A stretch of DNA of 64,000 nucleotides, taken from NCBI RefSeq assembly GCF_001648595.1, contig NZ_LBAW01000001.1:230412-294411 (forward strand), read 5' to 3'. The DNA comes from Legionella bozemanae. GTDB taxonomy: Bacteria > Pseudomonadota > Gammaproteobacteria > Legionellales > Legionellaceae. The notes under the pieces were generated by a model, which saw only the letters and a program-made list of their open reading frames with translations, was not told the origin of the DNA and ran no database searches. The position numbers were made by a program, and so were the translations under genes. Below, piece after piece: positions 1 to 8,907 of this stretch (positions are counted from its first letter, which is position 1; each line of letters starts with the position of its first letter).

Positions 1-1
1 T

Positions 2-274
2 AATAATTTCATTTTGAATAACAAGCTTACTTTTAACGTGAAGCATAAGTCGTCCTGGCCTTTAAAAATAAAACGCCTCGTCCTTTTCGCTATTTATTCA
101 GTGTTTATCATTAATTTGCAAAGTTATTGGTTGCGAGTTGGAGTTCTTTGCTTTGGCAGCGGGGCATTGCGCGAAAATATAATCATGGGCTTTGGCATAG
201 GTCTAATCTCTCTGTTAAATTACTATACTTATTCTCGGCATATCTGGGCGGAAAAACTTGTCCCCAGTAATTAA
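2..274 (+). CDS. GtrA-like membrane protein, C-terminal part (runs off the left edge)
   Basis: The frame is open to the left edge, so only the last ~90 residues are visible; a TTG at 14 is the first possible start inside the window, but an upstream start is more likely. Two hydrophobic segments are seen, one after KIKRLVLFAIYSVF and one in a stretch ending LLNYYTYSRHIW, followed by a short charged tail. This resembles the last helices of GtrA-type proteins, usually 120-140 residues, which are thought to move undecaprenyl-phosphate-linked sugars across the inner membrane. The next gene, a lipid-linked-sugar glycosyltransferase, starts 15 bases downstream, which fits a flippase/transferase pair. 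The GtrA assignment rests on pattern and context and could be wrong. Confidence 0.5.
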   Translation, partial: NNFILNNKLTFNVKHKSSWPLKIKRLVLFAIYSVFIINLQSYWLRVGVLCFGSGALRENIIMGFGIGLISLLNYYTYSRHIWAEKLVPSN

Positions 275-288
275 AGGTGAACTTGTTC

Positions 289-1785
289 ATGATAAAGAAT
301 CTGAAGAAAATTATTTCACCTTTAGACATCCAGCTGGGTAATGGAAATACATCAGAACCAAATAGCAAGGTTATTTCGTGGGACTTTTTTAACCCACAAA
401 ATGTTTACCTGTTTTTAACCTTCTATTTTGTCATCCTCTTATTGATAGCACCCATTAACGTATTATCTCTTGATACTTACTATTATTGGGACTGGAGCCG
501 GCATTTGGCGTTATCCTATTATGATGGCTCACCCATGATTGCCTATTTTATTTGGCTTGCAACTTCGTTGTTTGGAAATAACCTGTTTTCCTTGAGTTGT
601 GTAGGCATCATCGTAATTGCACTTAGCAGTTGGATTATTTATAAAAGTGCCCGATTTTTTTTATCTCAAGAGGCAAGTTTTATTGCCATGTTATCATGGT
701 TATTTTCTCCCCTTGTCACCTTGGATATTTTAAGGCAAACCACCTATGATACGCCCCTTGCTTTATTTTGGGCATCAACCCTGTACTTCACTATAAAATT
801 TATTCAAACAAATAAAGTAAGCGATCTCTATTTAATCGGGGTTAGTGCCGGATTAATGATGTTATCCAAATATTCCGGAATCGTTTTAATTCTTTCCCTG
901 CTTATTTTTTTAATTTTCACTTACCGTTCAATTTTTAAAATAAAACATTTTTATTTCGCTACGCTTCTCGCCATTATTATTTTTAGCCCTGTGATTCTCT
1001 GGAATTATCAAAACCATTGGCAATCATTTATCTATCAGTTAACCACTCATAAACTCCATCATGAGGTAAACCCCTTTTATCATGTGATAAAAACGTTCTT
1101 TACTCAATTTGTGCCCTCACTCAATGTGATGCTTCTTCCTCCCTTTTTAGTTCGAAACCATAGAATGGATGAGAAAAGCGCATTAATTGTGACTTTGTGC
1201 CGTATCGTTTGTATTACTTTTCTTTGTTTTTACTTATACACAGCCAGTAAGGCTGGGATCCGAGAGTTCTGGCTAACACCATATCTAATGAGCAGTGCCA
1301 TTTTATTGGGATATTGGGCTACTGCAGACCATAATCGTAAATTCGCCATTTTATTGATCATGTCTTATGCCGTAATTAGCCTTTTCGTTTTAATTGATAA
1401 CACGTCCAAATTTAATGTGATTAAATCAAAAAAACTTGTTGTTTATCATTTAATTCAAAAACTTAATGCTACATATCCTCAATTACCCGACACGATTTTT
1501 ACATCAGGCTGGTTTGCAGCACGAATGCTCTTTTTCCTCCACAATAAACCAACCATTTATACTTTAGGTTGTGACACGGCGCAAAATCAATATGCTCTAT
1601 GGGGTGCTGACATCAATAAAAAAATTGCCGATAAAACATTAAAAGAAGCGTTGTATATTGATCAATATGACCGACAGAGTTGTTTACAAAAATATTTTGA
1701 TCACTGTCAAAAAATACCTACTCAAACGTACCTTTTTAGACATAAGGAATATGCACTAAATGTTTATAAATGCCAGAACTTTTAA
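289..1785 (+). CDS. GT39/ArnT-type membrane glycosyltransferase
   Basis: About 498 residues, polytopic, with roughly 10-12 hydrophobic segments. Near residue 65 is the family signature DTYYYWDWSRHLALSYYDGS, followed by PMIAYFIW, as in PMT_2/ArnT-like glycosyltransferases (often EAYYW...LxxGYFDHPPM), where the acidic residue of the first periplasmic loop is catalytic. Such enzymes transfer a sugar from an undecaprenyl-phosphate donor to lipid A, protein or another periplasmic acceptor. I chose the ATG at 289 because AAGGTGA lies 8 bases upstream; a GTG at 277 is also in frame. It probably forms a unit with the GtrA-like gene before it. The acceptor cannot be predicted. Confidence 0.8.
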   Translation: MIKNLKKIISPLDIQLGNGNTSEPNSKVISWDFFNPQNVYLFLTFYFVILLLIAPINVLSLDTYYYWDWSRHLALSYYDGSPMIAYFIWLATSLFGNNLFSLSCVGIIVIALSSWIIYKSARFFLSQEASFIAMLSWLFSPLVTLDILRQTTYDTPLALFWASTLYFTIKFIQTNKVSDLYLIGVSAGLMMLSKYSGIVLILSLLIFLIFTYRSIFKIKHFYFATLLAIIIFSPVILWNYQNHWQSFIYQLTTHKLHHEVNPFYHVIKTFFTQFVPSLNVMLLPPFLVRNHRMDEKSALIVTLCRIVCITFLCFYLYTASKAGIREFWLTPYLMSSAILLGYWATADHNRKFAILLIMSYAVISLFVLIDNTSKFNVIKSKKLVVYHLIQKLNATYPQLPDTIFTSGWFAARMLFFLHNKPTIYTLGCDTAQNQYALWGADINKKIADKTLKEALYIDQYDRQSCLQKYFDHCQKIPTQTYLFRHKEYALNVYKCQNF

Positions 1786-1921
1786 AAACTTATTGCCAAA
1801 TAGGTTGGCGTGGTTGTTGTGAGATATTACATAATAGAGTTTACAGTTAACTAATCTTCTTTTAATGTATTCATCGAATTATGTTACCATCCATGTTATT
1901 AGAATTTGATAAGGACCATCG

Positions 1922-2791
1922 ATGCTTAAATTACTCTTTCTTTTTATTGCGTTGTTTTCTTCGGTTTGTTTTGCTGATGGAAAAGAAATTGCAATTACTA
2001 TGGATGATTTGCCCCTTGTTGCTTCAAGGATGAATACCCCAGGAAATAGAGAACGTTCAACAGAACGTTTTACGCAAATTGTGCAAACTTTTCAAAAATA
2101 CAAAGTCCCGGTTACAGGCTTTGTGATAGCAGGAGCAATAGAAAAAGGTCAATGGGATTTTCTTGAGCAATTTCGTCAAGCAGGCTTTATGTTAGGCAAT
2201 CACACTTATTCACATTATAATCTGAATCAAATGAGTGCCGAAAAATACATTGCTGATTTGGATCGCGCCGATAAAATTCTGACTCCAATCATGACCCAAC
2301 CAAAATATTTTCGCTATCCCTATCTGGCAGAAGGCACTAAAGGCAAAAAGCAACAAGTCTATGATTACCTCAAGGAGCATAATTACACCATTGCACCAGT
2401 AACCATTGATAGTAAAGATTTTGACTTTAATGCAATGCTTTATAAAGTTCCATATCGCTCTCGAGTAAATTATATTCAAAAATTAAAACCCCGCTATTTG
2501 GCTTATATATGGAAGCAAACATTAAGAGCTGAAAAACGCTCTCAAGGAAAAAATGCCAAACAAATATTATTAATTCATGCAAATCTTCTAAACAGTTATG
2601 TATTAGGTGATGTTTTGGAAATGTATCAAAAAAATGGATATAAATTTATCAGCCTGACTGAAGCCCTGAAAAACCCTGCTCCTATCATCAACTTCTCTCC
2701 TTCTCTGAAAAAAGATACCTTGGGAGAAGAGTTAGAAAACGAACTTCTAAATATTCCTAAGTCAAAAGAAAACTATGTGACACCTGAATAA
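1922..2791 (+). CDS. Secreted polysaccharide deacetylase family protein (NodB-like)
   Basis: 289 residues. A signal peptide is clear (residues 1-18, MLKLLFLFIALFSSVCFA). The NodB domain follows at once: TMDD near residue 26 (catalytic base and metal-binding Asp) and GNHTYSH near residue 92 (the H-x3-H zinc ligands). The tail after residue ~255 is charged. These enzymes are zinc-dependent and remove N- or O-acetyl groups from chitin, peptidoglycan or related polymers; this one should act in the periplasm or outside the cell. AAGGA lies upstream of the ATG. The substrate is unknown. Confidence 0.85.
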   Translation: MLKLLFLFIALFSSVCFADGKEIAITMDDLPLVASRMNTPGNRERSTERFTQIVQTFQKYKVPVTGFVIAGAIEKGQWDFLEQFRQAGFMLGNHTYSHYNLNQMSAEKYIADLDRADKILTPIMTQPKYFRYPYLAEGTKGKKQQVYDYLKEHNYTIAPVTIDSKDFDFNAMLYKVPYRSRVNYIQKLKPRYLAYIWKQTLRAEKRSQGKNAKQILLIHANLLNSYVLGDVLEMYQKNGYKFISLTEALKNPAPIINFSPSLKKDTLGEELENELLNIPKSKENYVTPE

Positions 2792-2807
2792 AACCAATCG
2801 TATCTTG

Positions 2808-2887
2808 TAGCCTGGGTGCAGCGGAGCAGAACCCAGGAAAACCGGTTCAAGAAAATACCTGGGTTCCGTTTCGCTGCATCCAGGCTA
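2808..2887. repeat. Imperfect palindrome of the 'tagcctgggtgcagcg' family
   Basis: The left arm 'tagcctgggtgcagcg' (from 2808) pairs with 'cgctgcatccaggcta' (to 2887); inside, 'aacccagg' pairs with 'cctgggtt'. Related sequence occurs at 22608-22869 (enlarged), at 41312-41345 (one arm only) and just after ftsH at 63815. There is no T-run, so it looks like a dispersed REP/MITE-type unit rather than a simple terminator. Confidence 0.75.
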
Positions 2888-2928
2888 GAATGTTATGAGA
2901 CAATGATTTTTTTAAACAGGAGGTTGTA

Positions 2929-3276
2929 ATGTTAATACTCGCTATAGTTTTATTTCTTGCTGCAGTAGTTTGTGGTTTTTTTCTTTTGACCGCGATATTG
3001 CAAGATAGGCCGGTTAATCAAAAAGTAAAAGCCCTTCATGGAGTTTTTGCAGGACTAGGGCTACTCATTATGATTGTATACATGCTTACATTTATGTCAG
3101 GTCAACCTTCCCTCCTTATTGCAAGCTTGGTTATCTTGATCGTGGCTGCATTAGGTGGATTAACCTTGGTTACGCTCGCCAGGAAAGGGAAACCGCTCCC
3201 TAAATTAGCAGTATTAGTTCATCCAATCATTGCCATTGCCGGATTAATTGCTTTGATAATCTATGTCATGCCCTAA
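2929..3276 (+). CDS. Small four-helix membrane protein, unknown function
   Basis: 115 residues, almost entirely hydrophobic, with four likely transmembrane helices separated by short basic loops (DRPVNQKVK, ARKGKPLP). A strong Shine-Dalgarno sequence (AGGAGG) lies 6 bases before the ATG, so expression is likely. It ends one base before the end of the convergent DJ-1 gene. I do not recognise a functional family. Its compact form resembles small conserved inner-membrane proteins. Confidence 0.7.
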   Translation: MLILAIVLFLAAVVCGFFLLTAILQDRPVNQKVKALHGVFAGLGLLIMIVYMLTFMSGQPSLLIASLVILIVAALGGLTLVTLARKGKPLPKLAVLVHPIIAIAGLIALIIYVMP

Positions 3277-3277
3277 A

Positions 3278-3931
3278 TTATTCGGGTTCAAACCTATTTT
3301 TTAACAGGCGTTCACGAAGAGATTGAACCAGTGCTTCTGGTGCTTTCTCTGGTGAGCCTGAATTAAAAGGCGGCACAGGATCATATTCCAAACCAAGTTG
3401 TATGCTTTGTACTACGTTTTCATTAGCAAGTTTTGCAGCAAGATATAAAGCCATATCAATACCCGCTGAAACGCCAGCTGCTGTAATGATTTTTCCATCT
3501 TCAACAAACCGCTTGTGGGTTGGTATTGCCCCCCAATTTTTTAATCGATTCATTACTGCCCAATGAGTGGTCGCATTAACTCCCGATAAAATCCCTGCTG
3601 CGCCCAAGATCAAACTTCCAGTACAGACCGAGGTAGTCCATAACGTATGTTCATGAGTTGCTTTAACCCATACAAGAATTTCAGGAAATTCACGCAATGC
3701 GGTTGCATTACCAGCCCCTGGAACCAACAGAACATCAGTATGCGAAATATCGGTTAATGCATGCTCAGCAATCAAAGTAAGCTCGGAGCATGTGCGTATT
3801 GGTCCGCTATTTAAGGCAACCCTCTGCACCACAACTTCTGGCAAACGACTTAGTACCTCATAAGGACCAATTGCATCCAGAGCAGTCATTCCTTCATAAA
3901 ATAAAAAAGTAATATGCAGTGGTTTATGCAT
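3278..3931 (-). CDS. DJ-1/PfpI superfamily protein (isonitrile hydratase-like)
   Basis: 217 residues, one alpha/beta domain. The nucleophile elbow VCTGSLILGAAG places Cys near residue 102, and ATTHW follows, as in GATase1-like AraC-type and InhA proteins. The C-terminal sequence LGLEYDPVPPFNSGSPEKAP is characteristic of the isonitrile hydratase-like branch. There is no AraC DNA-binding domain. It starts 6 bases after yjdM, so the two are probably co-transcribed. The substrate is uncertain; annotation as isonitrile hydratase would be by similarity only. Confidence 0.85.
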   Translation of the reverse strand: MHKPLHITFLFYEGMTALDAIGPYEVLSRLPEVVVQRVALNSGPIRTCSELTLIAEHALTDISHTDVLLVPGAGNATALREFPEILVWVKATHEHTLWTTSVCTGSLILGAAGILSGVNATTHWAVMNRLKNWGAIPTHKRFVEDGKIITAAGVSAGIDMALYLAAKLANENVVQSIQLGLEYDPVPPFNSGSPEKAPEALVQSLRERLLKNRFEPE

Positions 3932-3937
3932 TACTAT

Positions 3938-4282
3938 CTATCCCTTCTTAACAAATTGAGATTTTAATTTCATGGCGCCAATTCCCTCAATTTTACAATC
4001 GATATCATGATCACCATCAACCAAATGGATGTTTTTTACTTTAGTACCAACTTTTACTACTTGTGATGACCCTTTTATCTTGAGATCTTTAATTACTGTC
4101 ACTGTATCCCCGTCTTGGAGAATCTGGCCATGCGCATCTTTGATAATTCGCTGCTCATCATGTTCATGTTCTTCTGCTTCATTTTTTGCCCATTCATAGG
4201 AGCATTCTGGACAAATAAATTGATTACCATCTTCATAAGTATATTCTGAATTACATTTAGGACATTGAGGTATCTGGGACAT
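3938..4282 (-). CDS. yjdM: YjdM/PhnA family zinc-ribbon protein
   Basis: 114 residues from the ATG at 4282, which has GGAA about 8 bases upstream; an upstream TTG at 4294 is less likely because family members begin MSQxPQCPKC. Two CxxC pairs (CPKC near residue 6 and CPEC near 23) form an N-terminal zinc ribbon, followed by an SH3-like beta domain ([17 protein letters not shown]). The family was once called alkylphosphonate utilization protein PhnA, but it is not a phosphonoacetate hydrolase and its role is unclear. It is followed at 6 bases by the DJ-1-type gene. Confidence 0.9.
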   Translation of the reverse strand: MSQIPQCPKCNSEYTYEDGNQFICPECSYEWAKNEAEEHEHDEQRIIKDAHGQILQDGDTVTVIKDLKIKGSSQVVKVGTKVKNIHLVDGDHDIDCKIEGIGAMKLKSQFVKKG

Positions 4283-4348
4283 ATTTTTTTCCAATTCAAA
4301 AAATTAATAATTAGGATCTGTTGATAACAGTATACCAAAAACCCTTAA

Positions 4349-4768
4349 TTAGTCTCCTATAACAGTAATAACCAGATGACGTTTTTGTGATTGATAGCGA
4401 TGTTCGTAAAGATAAATTCCTTGCCATGTCCCCAACGCTAATTTTCCACTTTGAATGGGAATGGTTAAGCTTGTTTGAGTTAACACAGTACGAACATGTG
4501 CAGGCATATCATCTTTACCTTCAATCACATGTTGAAACAAAGGATCGCCATCAGGAACTAATCGAACCAGGAAATTTTCCAAATCCATACGAACCTGAGG
4601 ATCATAATTTTCACAAAGCATCAAAGAAGCACTGGTATGTTTGAGAAATAAATGGCATAAGCCCTGTTGTATTGTGGCTTTTGCTAAAATATTTTTTATT
4701 GGATCAGTTATATCCTGCGTGCTGCGGCCTGGGGTATTAAAAGAAATGGGAAATTGTTCAATTTTCAT
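4349..4768 (-). CDS. YjbQ family protein (UPF0047)
   Basis: 139 residues, the full length for the family. Conserved blocks are FLKHTSASLMLCENYDP, DLENFL, HVRTVLTQTSLTIPI and GTWQGIYLYEHR. YjbQ-type proteins have a secondary thiamin-phosphate synthase activity, shown by complementation, and a histidine-rich metal site; their physiological role is unsettled. I chose the ATG at 4768 over an upstream in-frame TTG at 4777. It is apparently monocistronic; the flanks hold no obvious partner. Confidence 0.9.
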   Translation of the reverse strand: MKIEQFPISFNTPGRSTQDITDPIKNILAKATIQQGLCHLFLKHTSASLMLCENYDPQVRMDLENFLVRLVPDGDPLFQHVIEGKDDMPAHVRTVLTQTSLTIPIQSGKLALGTWQGIYLYEHRYQSQKRHLVITVIGD

Positions 4769-4920
4769 AGAATTCAACTGATTAAGTGTGTTCGTTTCTT
4801 TTTAGGGTTCCGTTACATTTCTACTATCTTGGCACAAACTATTCTGATTTTCTGCGCTTCAGTACCCAGAAACTGGCGAAATATAAACAGACCCTACTAT
4901 CGCAAAATTTACGCTTCGAT

Positions 4921-5196
4921 TCAAAACAAATCATCAGGTGCTACCACACTCCCCATAACCCTAAGTATTTTATGTCTTGATTTATCCCCGCGCTGTAATT
5001 CAACTTTTCTTATTGGCACCTTAAATATCTGCGCAATGTACTTCAACAATGCTTTGTTGGCACGACCTTCAATTGGCGGAGTATTTAAACGAATTTTAAG
5101 TTCACCCTCATGAATTCCAACAATCTCTGTTTTTTTGGCACCTGGCTGAACATATAAATGAAGGGTTAAACCCTCAGCATCCTGTTGATACCACAC
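4921..5196 (-). CDS. yggU: YggU/DUF167 family protein
   Basis: 91 residues, full length. It shows the typical pattern LHLYVQPGAKKTEIVG near residue 11, LKIRLNTPPIEGRANKALL in the middle, and a basic LQRGDKSRHKILRV end. It starts at a GTG (5196) with AGGA about 11 bases upstream. The family is widely conserved and small, and its function is not established. Confidence 0.9.
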   Translation of the reverse strand: MWYQQDAEGLTLHLYVQPGAKKTEIVGIHEGELKIRLNTPPIEGRANKALLKYIAQIFKVPIRKVELQRGDKSRHKILRVMGSVVAPDDLF

Positions 5197-5608
5197 GGTA
5201 TAATTATTCCTGGAATTTTTTTAATAGAGCAAATTAAATGATTTATTGATGGCTTACAAGATAAATCAGAACGAAAAAGTGTAGGCGATTTCCTCGCTAT
5301 TGTTTTCACTTCACTTCATGTAAGCTACGTCCTACTCCCACGACTTGTTCCTGGGAACCCCTCAAAGCGATAAACAATCTGCCTACGTACTGCGGCTTTA
5401 TGCGCGGTATCCAGAACGCTCTTGAGTCACTTTCAGAATCTTTTGCTACATTGTGCTCTATAGATACCGCGCATAAAGCGCAGTACGTAGACATTTATTA
5501 AAGACATCTCTTTTATGACCAACTTTGGATTCTGCAGACAAACCTTGAACAATAGAGACATTTGTGTCCTACTTAACTTCGCATTTATACAGGTTAAATC
5601 AAATTAAT
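5197..5608. repeat. Non-coding stretch with a long imperfect palindrome
   Basis: No convincing gene is present. Positions 5381-5411 (gcctacgtactgcggctttatgcgcgg and on) are the reverse complement, with few mismatches, of 5463-5492, enclosing about 50 bases. Related sequence occurs at 52711-52731 and 63942-63960. Upstream, 'ctactcccacgacttgttcctggg' (from about 5330) resembles sequence at 63862-63890. It looks like dispersed repeat material. Confidence 0.7.
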
Positions 5609-6385
5609 TTAACTTGAGAGGCTCATGGAGCTCACAACCTTGTCCACACTTTCTAAAGTACTCGCATAAGTCTTATCGAGCAATTTGATATCATCTTCCA
5701 ATTTACGACGGTTAAGTTCATCCATTTGTTCTTTTGTTTTTTGCATTTCCTGGGTATGAGCGAAAAATGAATCAACATGAGTCGCAATACTCGCCCCATT
5801 TTTTCCAATTTGAGATTGAAACCATGATTTCACTTTAGGAGCAGGACTCTCTTTAGTGATTAAACGCACAGGAAGCTTTCCATCGCTCAACGCTTCGGAA
5901 AGATTATCTCCCGCTTTTTCTAATCGCTCGAGTAAGCTGGGATCATCGGTTGCAATAGCATGACGTATGGTCGCATCCCGAATGATGGTAAGCATTTTCG
6001 TGTAGTTTTCTACCTTGCCTTTTGCTGCACTTTCCAAATTTTTTTTGGCTATTGCATAAGCTAATTTATCACCATCAAAAACAATACGTGCATCTTTAGC
6101 AAAAATGTCCAATATATCGGGGCGTCCTGTAGATAGAATTGCCCCCACAGTTGTTTGAGTAGCTTCAGGACTTTTATTTTCAAAACTAAGATCAGGATGT
6201 TTTGCAATAAATTGAATTAGGTCTAATGGTGGAACCAGAGCAAGAACAACTCTCATAAGAAGTGTCCTGCCATTGCTATTCACTGCATTCACCAACTCAG
6301 GATGGTCGTTAATCAGTGTTTTAACATGGTCATATTCTTTTTTACTTACAGCTTCCCATAATGCATCTTCATAAATTGACGGCAT
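5609..6385 (-). CDS. Ankyrin-like Legionella protein, candidate Dot/Icm effector
   Basis: 258 residues, no signal peptide. The N-terminal half has helical pairs of ankyrin type: ALWEAVSKKEYDHVKTLINDHPELVNAVNSNGRTLLMRVV (residues ~8-48), and less regular repeats to about 110 and again near 145-165 (RHAIATDDPSLLERLEKAGDNL). The C-terminal ~70 residues are a charged predicted coiled coil (MQKTKEQMDELNRRKLEDDIKLLDKTYASTLESVDKVV) ending in a Ser-rich tail. Ankyrin proteins with a coiled-coil tail are common among Legionella translocated effectors, but translocation here is inferred. It is the last of four same-strand orphan genes. Confidence 0.7.
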   Translation of the reverse strand: MPSIYEDALWEAVSKKEYDHVKTLINDHPELVNAVNSNGRTLLMRVVLALVPPLDLIQFIAKHPDLSFENKSPEATQTTVGAILSTGRPDILDIFAKDARIVFDGDKLAYAIAKKNLESAAKGKVENYTKMLTIIRDATIRHAIATDDPSLLERLEKAGDNLSEALSDGKLPVRLITKESPAPKVKSWFQSQIGKNGASIATHVDSFFAHTQEMQKTKEQMDELNRRKLEDDIKLLDKTYASTLESVDKVVSSMSLSS

Positions 6386-6834
6386 TTTTTTCTCTCCCTA
6401 TCATAAAAAATTGGTCTGATTATACCAAAAAAAGGCATACTGTCATATAATATTCCGATGATTAGGCAAAATGTACTACAATGCCAATCCAAAGCATAGA
6501 ATTAAGTCATAGAGTGTTTTCTTAGACCGGAAGGCAACTTTCAAAATGCTCGACCAAAACTTTATCACAAAACATATCCATTCGTTTTACACACAATAGA
6601 TTGTAGCCTCTTGTGCAGAGGGGGGAGCGGGGGTGGAGATGCGTGTGGCATTTGCCTTGGGCGGGGCATGTTGATTTGGCGGCTATAACCCGTCTTGATG
6701 AGGTGAGAACGGCCGATCTCACGCAGTTGCGTGAACACTTAAACCCGCCAACAATAGCGCATGGTATGTTGATGTAACCACCTGTTGAACTTATTTGTAA
6801 TGAGCTTTGTTTAATTTTTTGCTTTGGATTCGCA
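6386..6834. other. Intergenic region with a GC-rich foreign-looking patch and possible gene fragment
   Basis: Most of the stretch has no coding signal. From about 6610 to 6778 the composition becomes clearly GC-rich. On the plus strand one frame there is open from 6613 to the TAA at 6776, reading WHLPWAGHVDLAAITRLDEV near its middle and ending LNPPTIAHGMLM. That frame looks like real protein but has no start or neighbour, so it may be the remnant of a lost gene. I do not recognise its family. Confidence 0.35.
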
Positions 6835-8769
6835 TTACATTCCCACACTGTTTTGATGGTTATTTTGGAAATGAAACATTGAGGCAAGGTTATCTTTTAC
6901 ATGATGCAAGGGTTCATAATCAATGCCTAAATCACATGCATCACAAATTTTTTGAATATGTAATGGGTTCGCTTTATCAAATCCCATTGATTTTGCATCT
7001 TTAATAAGAATTTCGATTTTTTTTATTCTTTCTGCAATGTCAGGCTCGACTTCTTCATGTAAGTCACTTAAAACACTGGATAACTCTTTTAGTGCGGATT
7101 CATAATTGCGTTGTTTTTCCGGATCAAACTCAATAAGTTCAGTCTCATCCCTTATAGAGTTTATAAAAAATCGATATCGTTCCACATGTACTGACTTTTT
7201 AGAAGCTTCGAGCTCATGCTGTTCCGTACTTATAAACTCCATAGTAGGTTTATTGGATTCTGCTTCGGTGTTTTGCTTTTCAGGTAAATGTATCGTTTCA
7301 AGTTTTTCACCTTCAGAAACCTCGGGCTGATGCTGTTCTACTTCTACAAGCTCAATAGCAGGCGTACTTGGTTTTCCATCAATACCTTGCTCTTCAGAAT
7401 CAGAAACATTGGGTTTCGAAGAAGATTCAGAGCCCCTATCAAGAGTTTCTTGTAACAAATTATCTGGAGTCGCAATCATGTTCTCACGCTCTTGTGGGGC
7501 AACAAACATTTGCTTCATTAAATTTACATTGAGGTCAAAACGTTTTTTTGCTTCCTCTGATAATACAGGTTTAATAATTCGTGCTATGGTTTCTAAGTCT
7601 TTATTGCATGCGCTTAATAAAATTTGGGTCGCTTCATAACGTTCAACTGTTTTTAATTTCTCTTGATACTCTTGTAATCGAATCAACGTCGCATCCAACT
7701 GGTTGATTTGTTCTTCATTCAGTTCATCAACAGGGCATTTTTTTAATTCATTAATGATTAAGCTCAAACTGCTGTCTATATCTTCTAAAGCATGAACATG
7801 TGCATTTTCATATTGAGTAGTTAGCATCTCCATCTCTTGCTTCCACTCAGTGTTAATTGCTTGACTTTCTTTTTCAAAGGTTTTGACAATTTCTTGATGT
7901 TCTTCATAAATCATGTGCAATTGTGGCGATTCGTGACGAACCTCTTCAAAAAAAGCCTCGAGAGCTCCTTGAGCTTCTTTAAGTTTTTCTTGTTTCACCT
8001 GATACTGTTGTTCAATGAGCTCTAACTCTGATGCGGCTCCATCCAATAGAGTCGCCTCAGGATACTCCGCTTCCATTTCATTTTTTATTGCAATTAATTT
8101 GTTATAAAGTGTTATCGCCTTTTGTTTTGTTTCTTCACGAATATTTTCATCTTGGGAAATTAAGTTTAATGCCTTATGCATCAAGGTAATATGTTCCTCA
8201 TAAGATGTATCAATGAGTTTAATTTGTTTTACATGATGGATGTGAGTAATTCGTTCCATTTCCTCTTCATAATATTGATACAAACTCATATTCGTTATGC
8301 CATAAAGTGATTTTTCCCATTCTGATGTAGGAAGAGGTAATGGTTTTACTGCTTCAGATCGAAGTATTGATGCTTCCTTTTTTTTGGGGATAAACACAAA
8401 ATTCTGTAAATTTGCTGCTGCGGCCTGTGCGTGCTCTTTTTCAATTGCCTCAAGCAAGGCAATTTCTTTTGTCAATAAATCTTTATCTTTGAAAAGCTCG
8501 CGAATGATATCAAAACGACCACTAACTGTCAGAAAAAAGAGCAAATTATGTTCGCACAAGTGCATAAATTCATTAAAAATTTGTTCGTTTTGATGAATTA
8601 CATCATTTTTATTTTGAATCGCATTAAGTCTTCTGAGCCACCCTAAATAAGAAACCAAAAGGGGATAAGTTGCCTCAGATAACTCACGTTGTTTTAGGAT
8701 TAAATCACTTGGATTGCCCATTACCCGTTTTAAATGTTCATCTGGTGATATATGAAGGATTCCCATCAT
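6835..8769 (-). CDS. Large coiled-coil protein, candidate effector
   Basis: 644 residues, acidic, no signal peptide or membrane segment. The N-terminal ~110 residues are helical without heptads. Residues ~200-420 hold long Glu/Lys/Gln-rich coiled coils (ELIEQQYQVKQEKLKEAQGA, EHQEIVKTFEKESQ). Residues ~430-520 are low-complexity and rich in Ser, Glu and Pro, with imperfectly repeated phrases (VEVEQHQPEVSEGEKLE, ISTEQHELEASKK). A helical C-terminal domain follows. This architecture is common in Legionella effectors, but I see no named domain. It lies between other minus-strand orphans and may be transcribed with them. Confidence 0.65.
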   Translation of the reverse strand: MMGILHISPDEHLKRVMGNPSDLILKQRELSEATYPLLVSYLGWLRRLNAIQNKNDVIHQNEQIFNEFMHLCEHNLLFFLTVSGRFDIIRELFKDKDLLTKEIALLEAIEKEHAQAAAANLQNFVFIPKKKEASILRSEAVKPLPLPTSEWEKSLYGITNMSLYQYYEEEMERITHIHHVKQIKLIDTSYEEHITLMHKALNLISQDENIREETKQKAITLYNKLIAIKNEMEAEYPEATLLDGAASELELIEQQYQVKQEKLKEAQGALEAFFEEVRHESPQLHMIYEEHQEIVKTFEKESQAINTEWKQEMEMLTTQYENAHVHALEDIDSSLSLIINELKKCPVDELNEEQINQLDATLIRLQEYQEKLKTVERYEATQILLSACNKDLETIARIIKPVLSEEAKKRFDLNVNLMKQMFVAPQERENMIATPDNLLQETLDRGSESSSKPNVSDSEEQGIDGKPSTPAIELVEVEQHQPEVSEGEKLETIHLPEKQNTEAESNKPTMEFISTEQHELEASKKSVHVERYRFFINSIRDETELIEFDPEKQRNYESALKELSSVLSDLHEEVEPDIAERIKKIEILIKDAKSMGFDKANPLHIQKICDACDLGIDYEPLHHVKDNLASMFHFQNNHQNSVGM

Positions 8770-8907
8770 TCACTACCCGCTTTGTGACTATATTTTATCA
8801 AAGTATAGTATTTTTTATATTTACTGCATTTATTATGATTAATATGTAAATTATTTGACAGAAAAATAAGGGAGATAGCTGAAGAAAATAAAAGGGCAAT
8901 TGACAGT

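Noticed and set aside
5306..5494. A 62-codon minus-strand frame
   Set aside because: It coincides with the long imperfect palindrome and has no ribosome binding site.
6522..6887. A 121-codon minus-strand open frame covering the GC-rich patch
   Set aside because: It overlaps the end of the coiled-coil gene, has low-complexity Cys/Arg-rich sequence and no ribosome binding site; the plus-strand fragment looks more protein-like.
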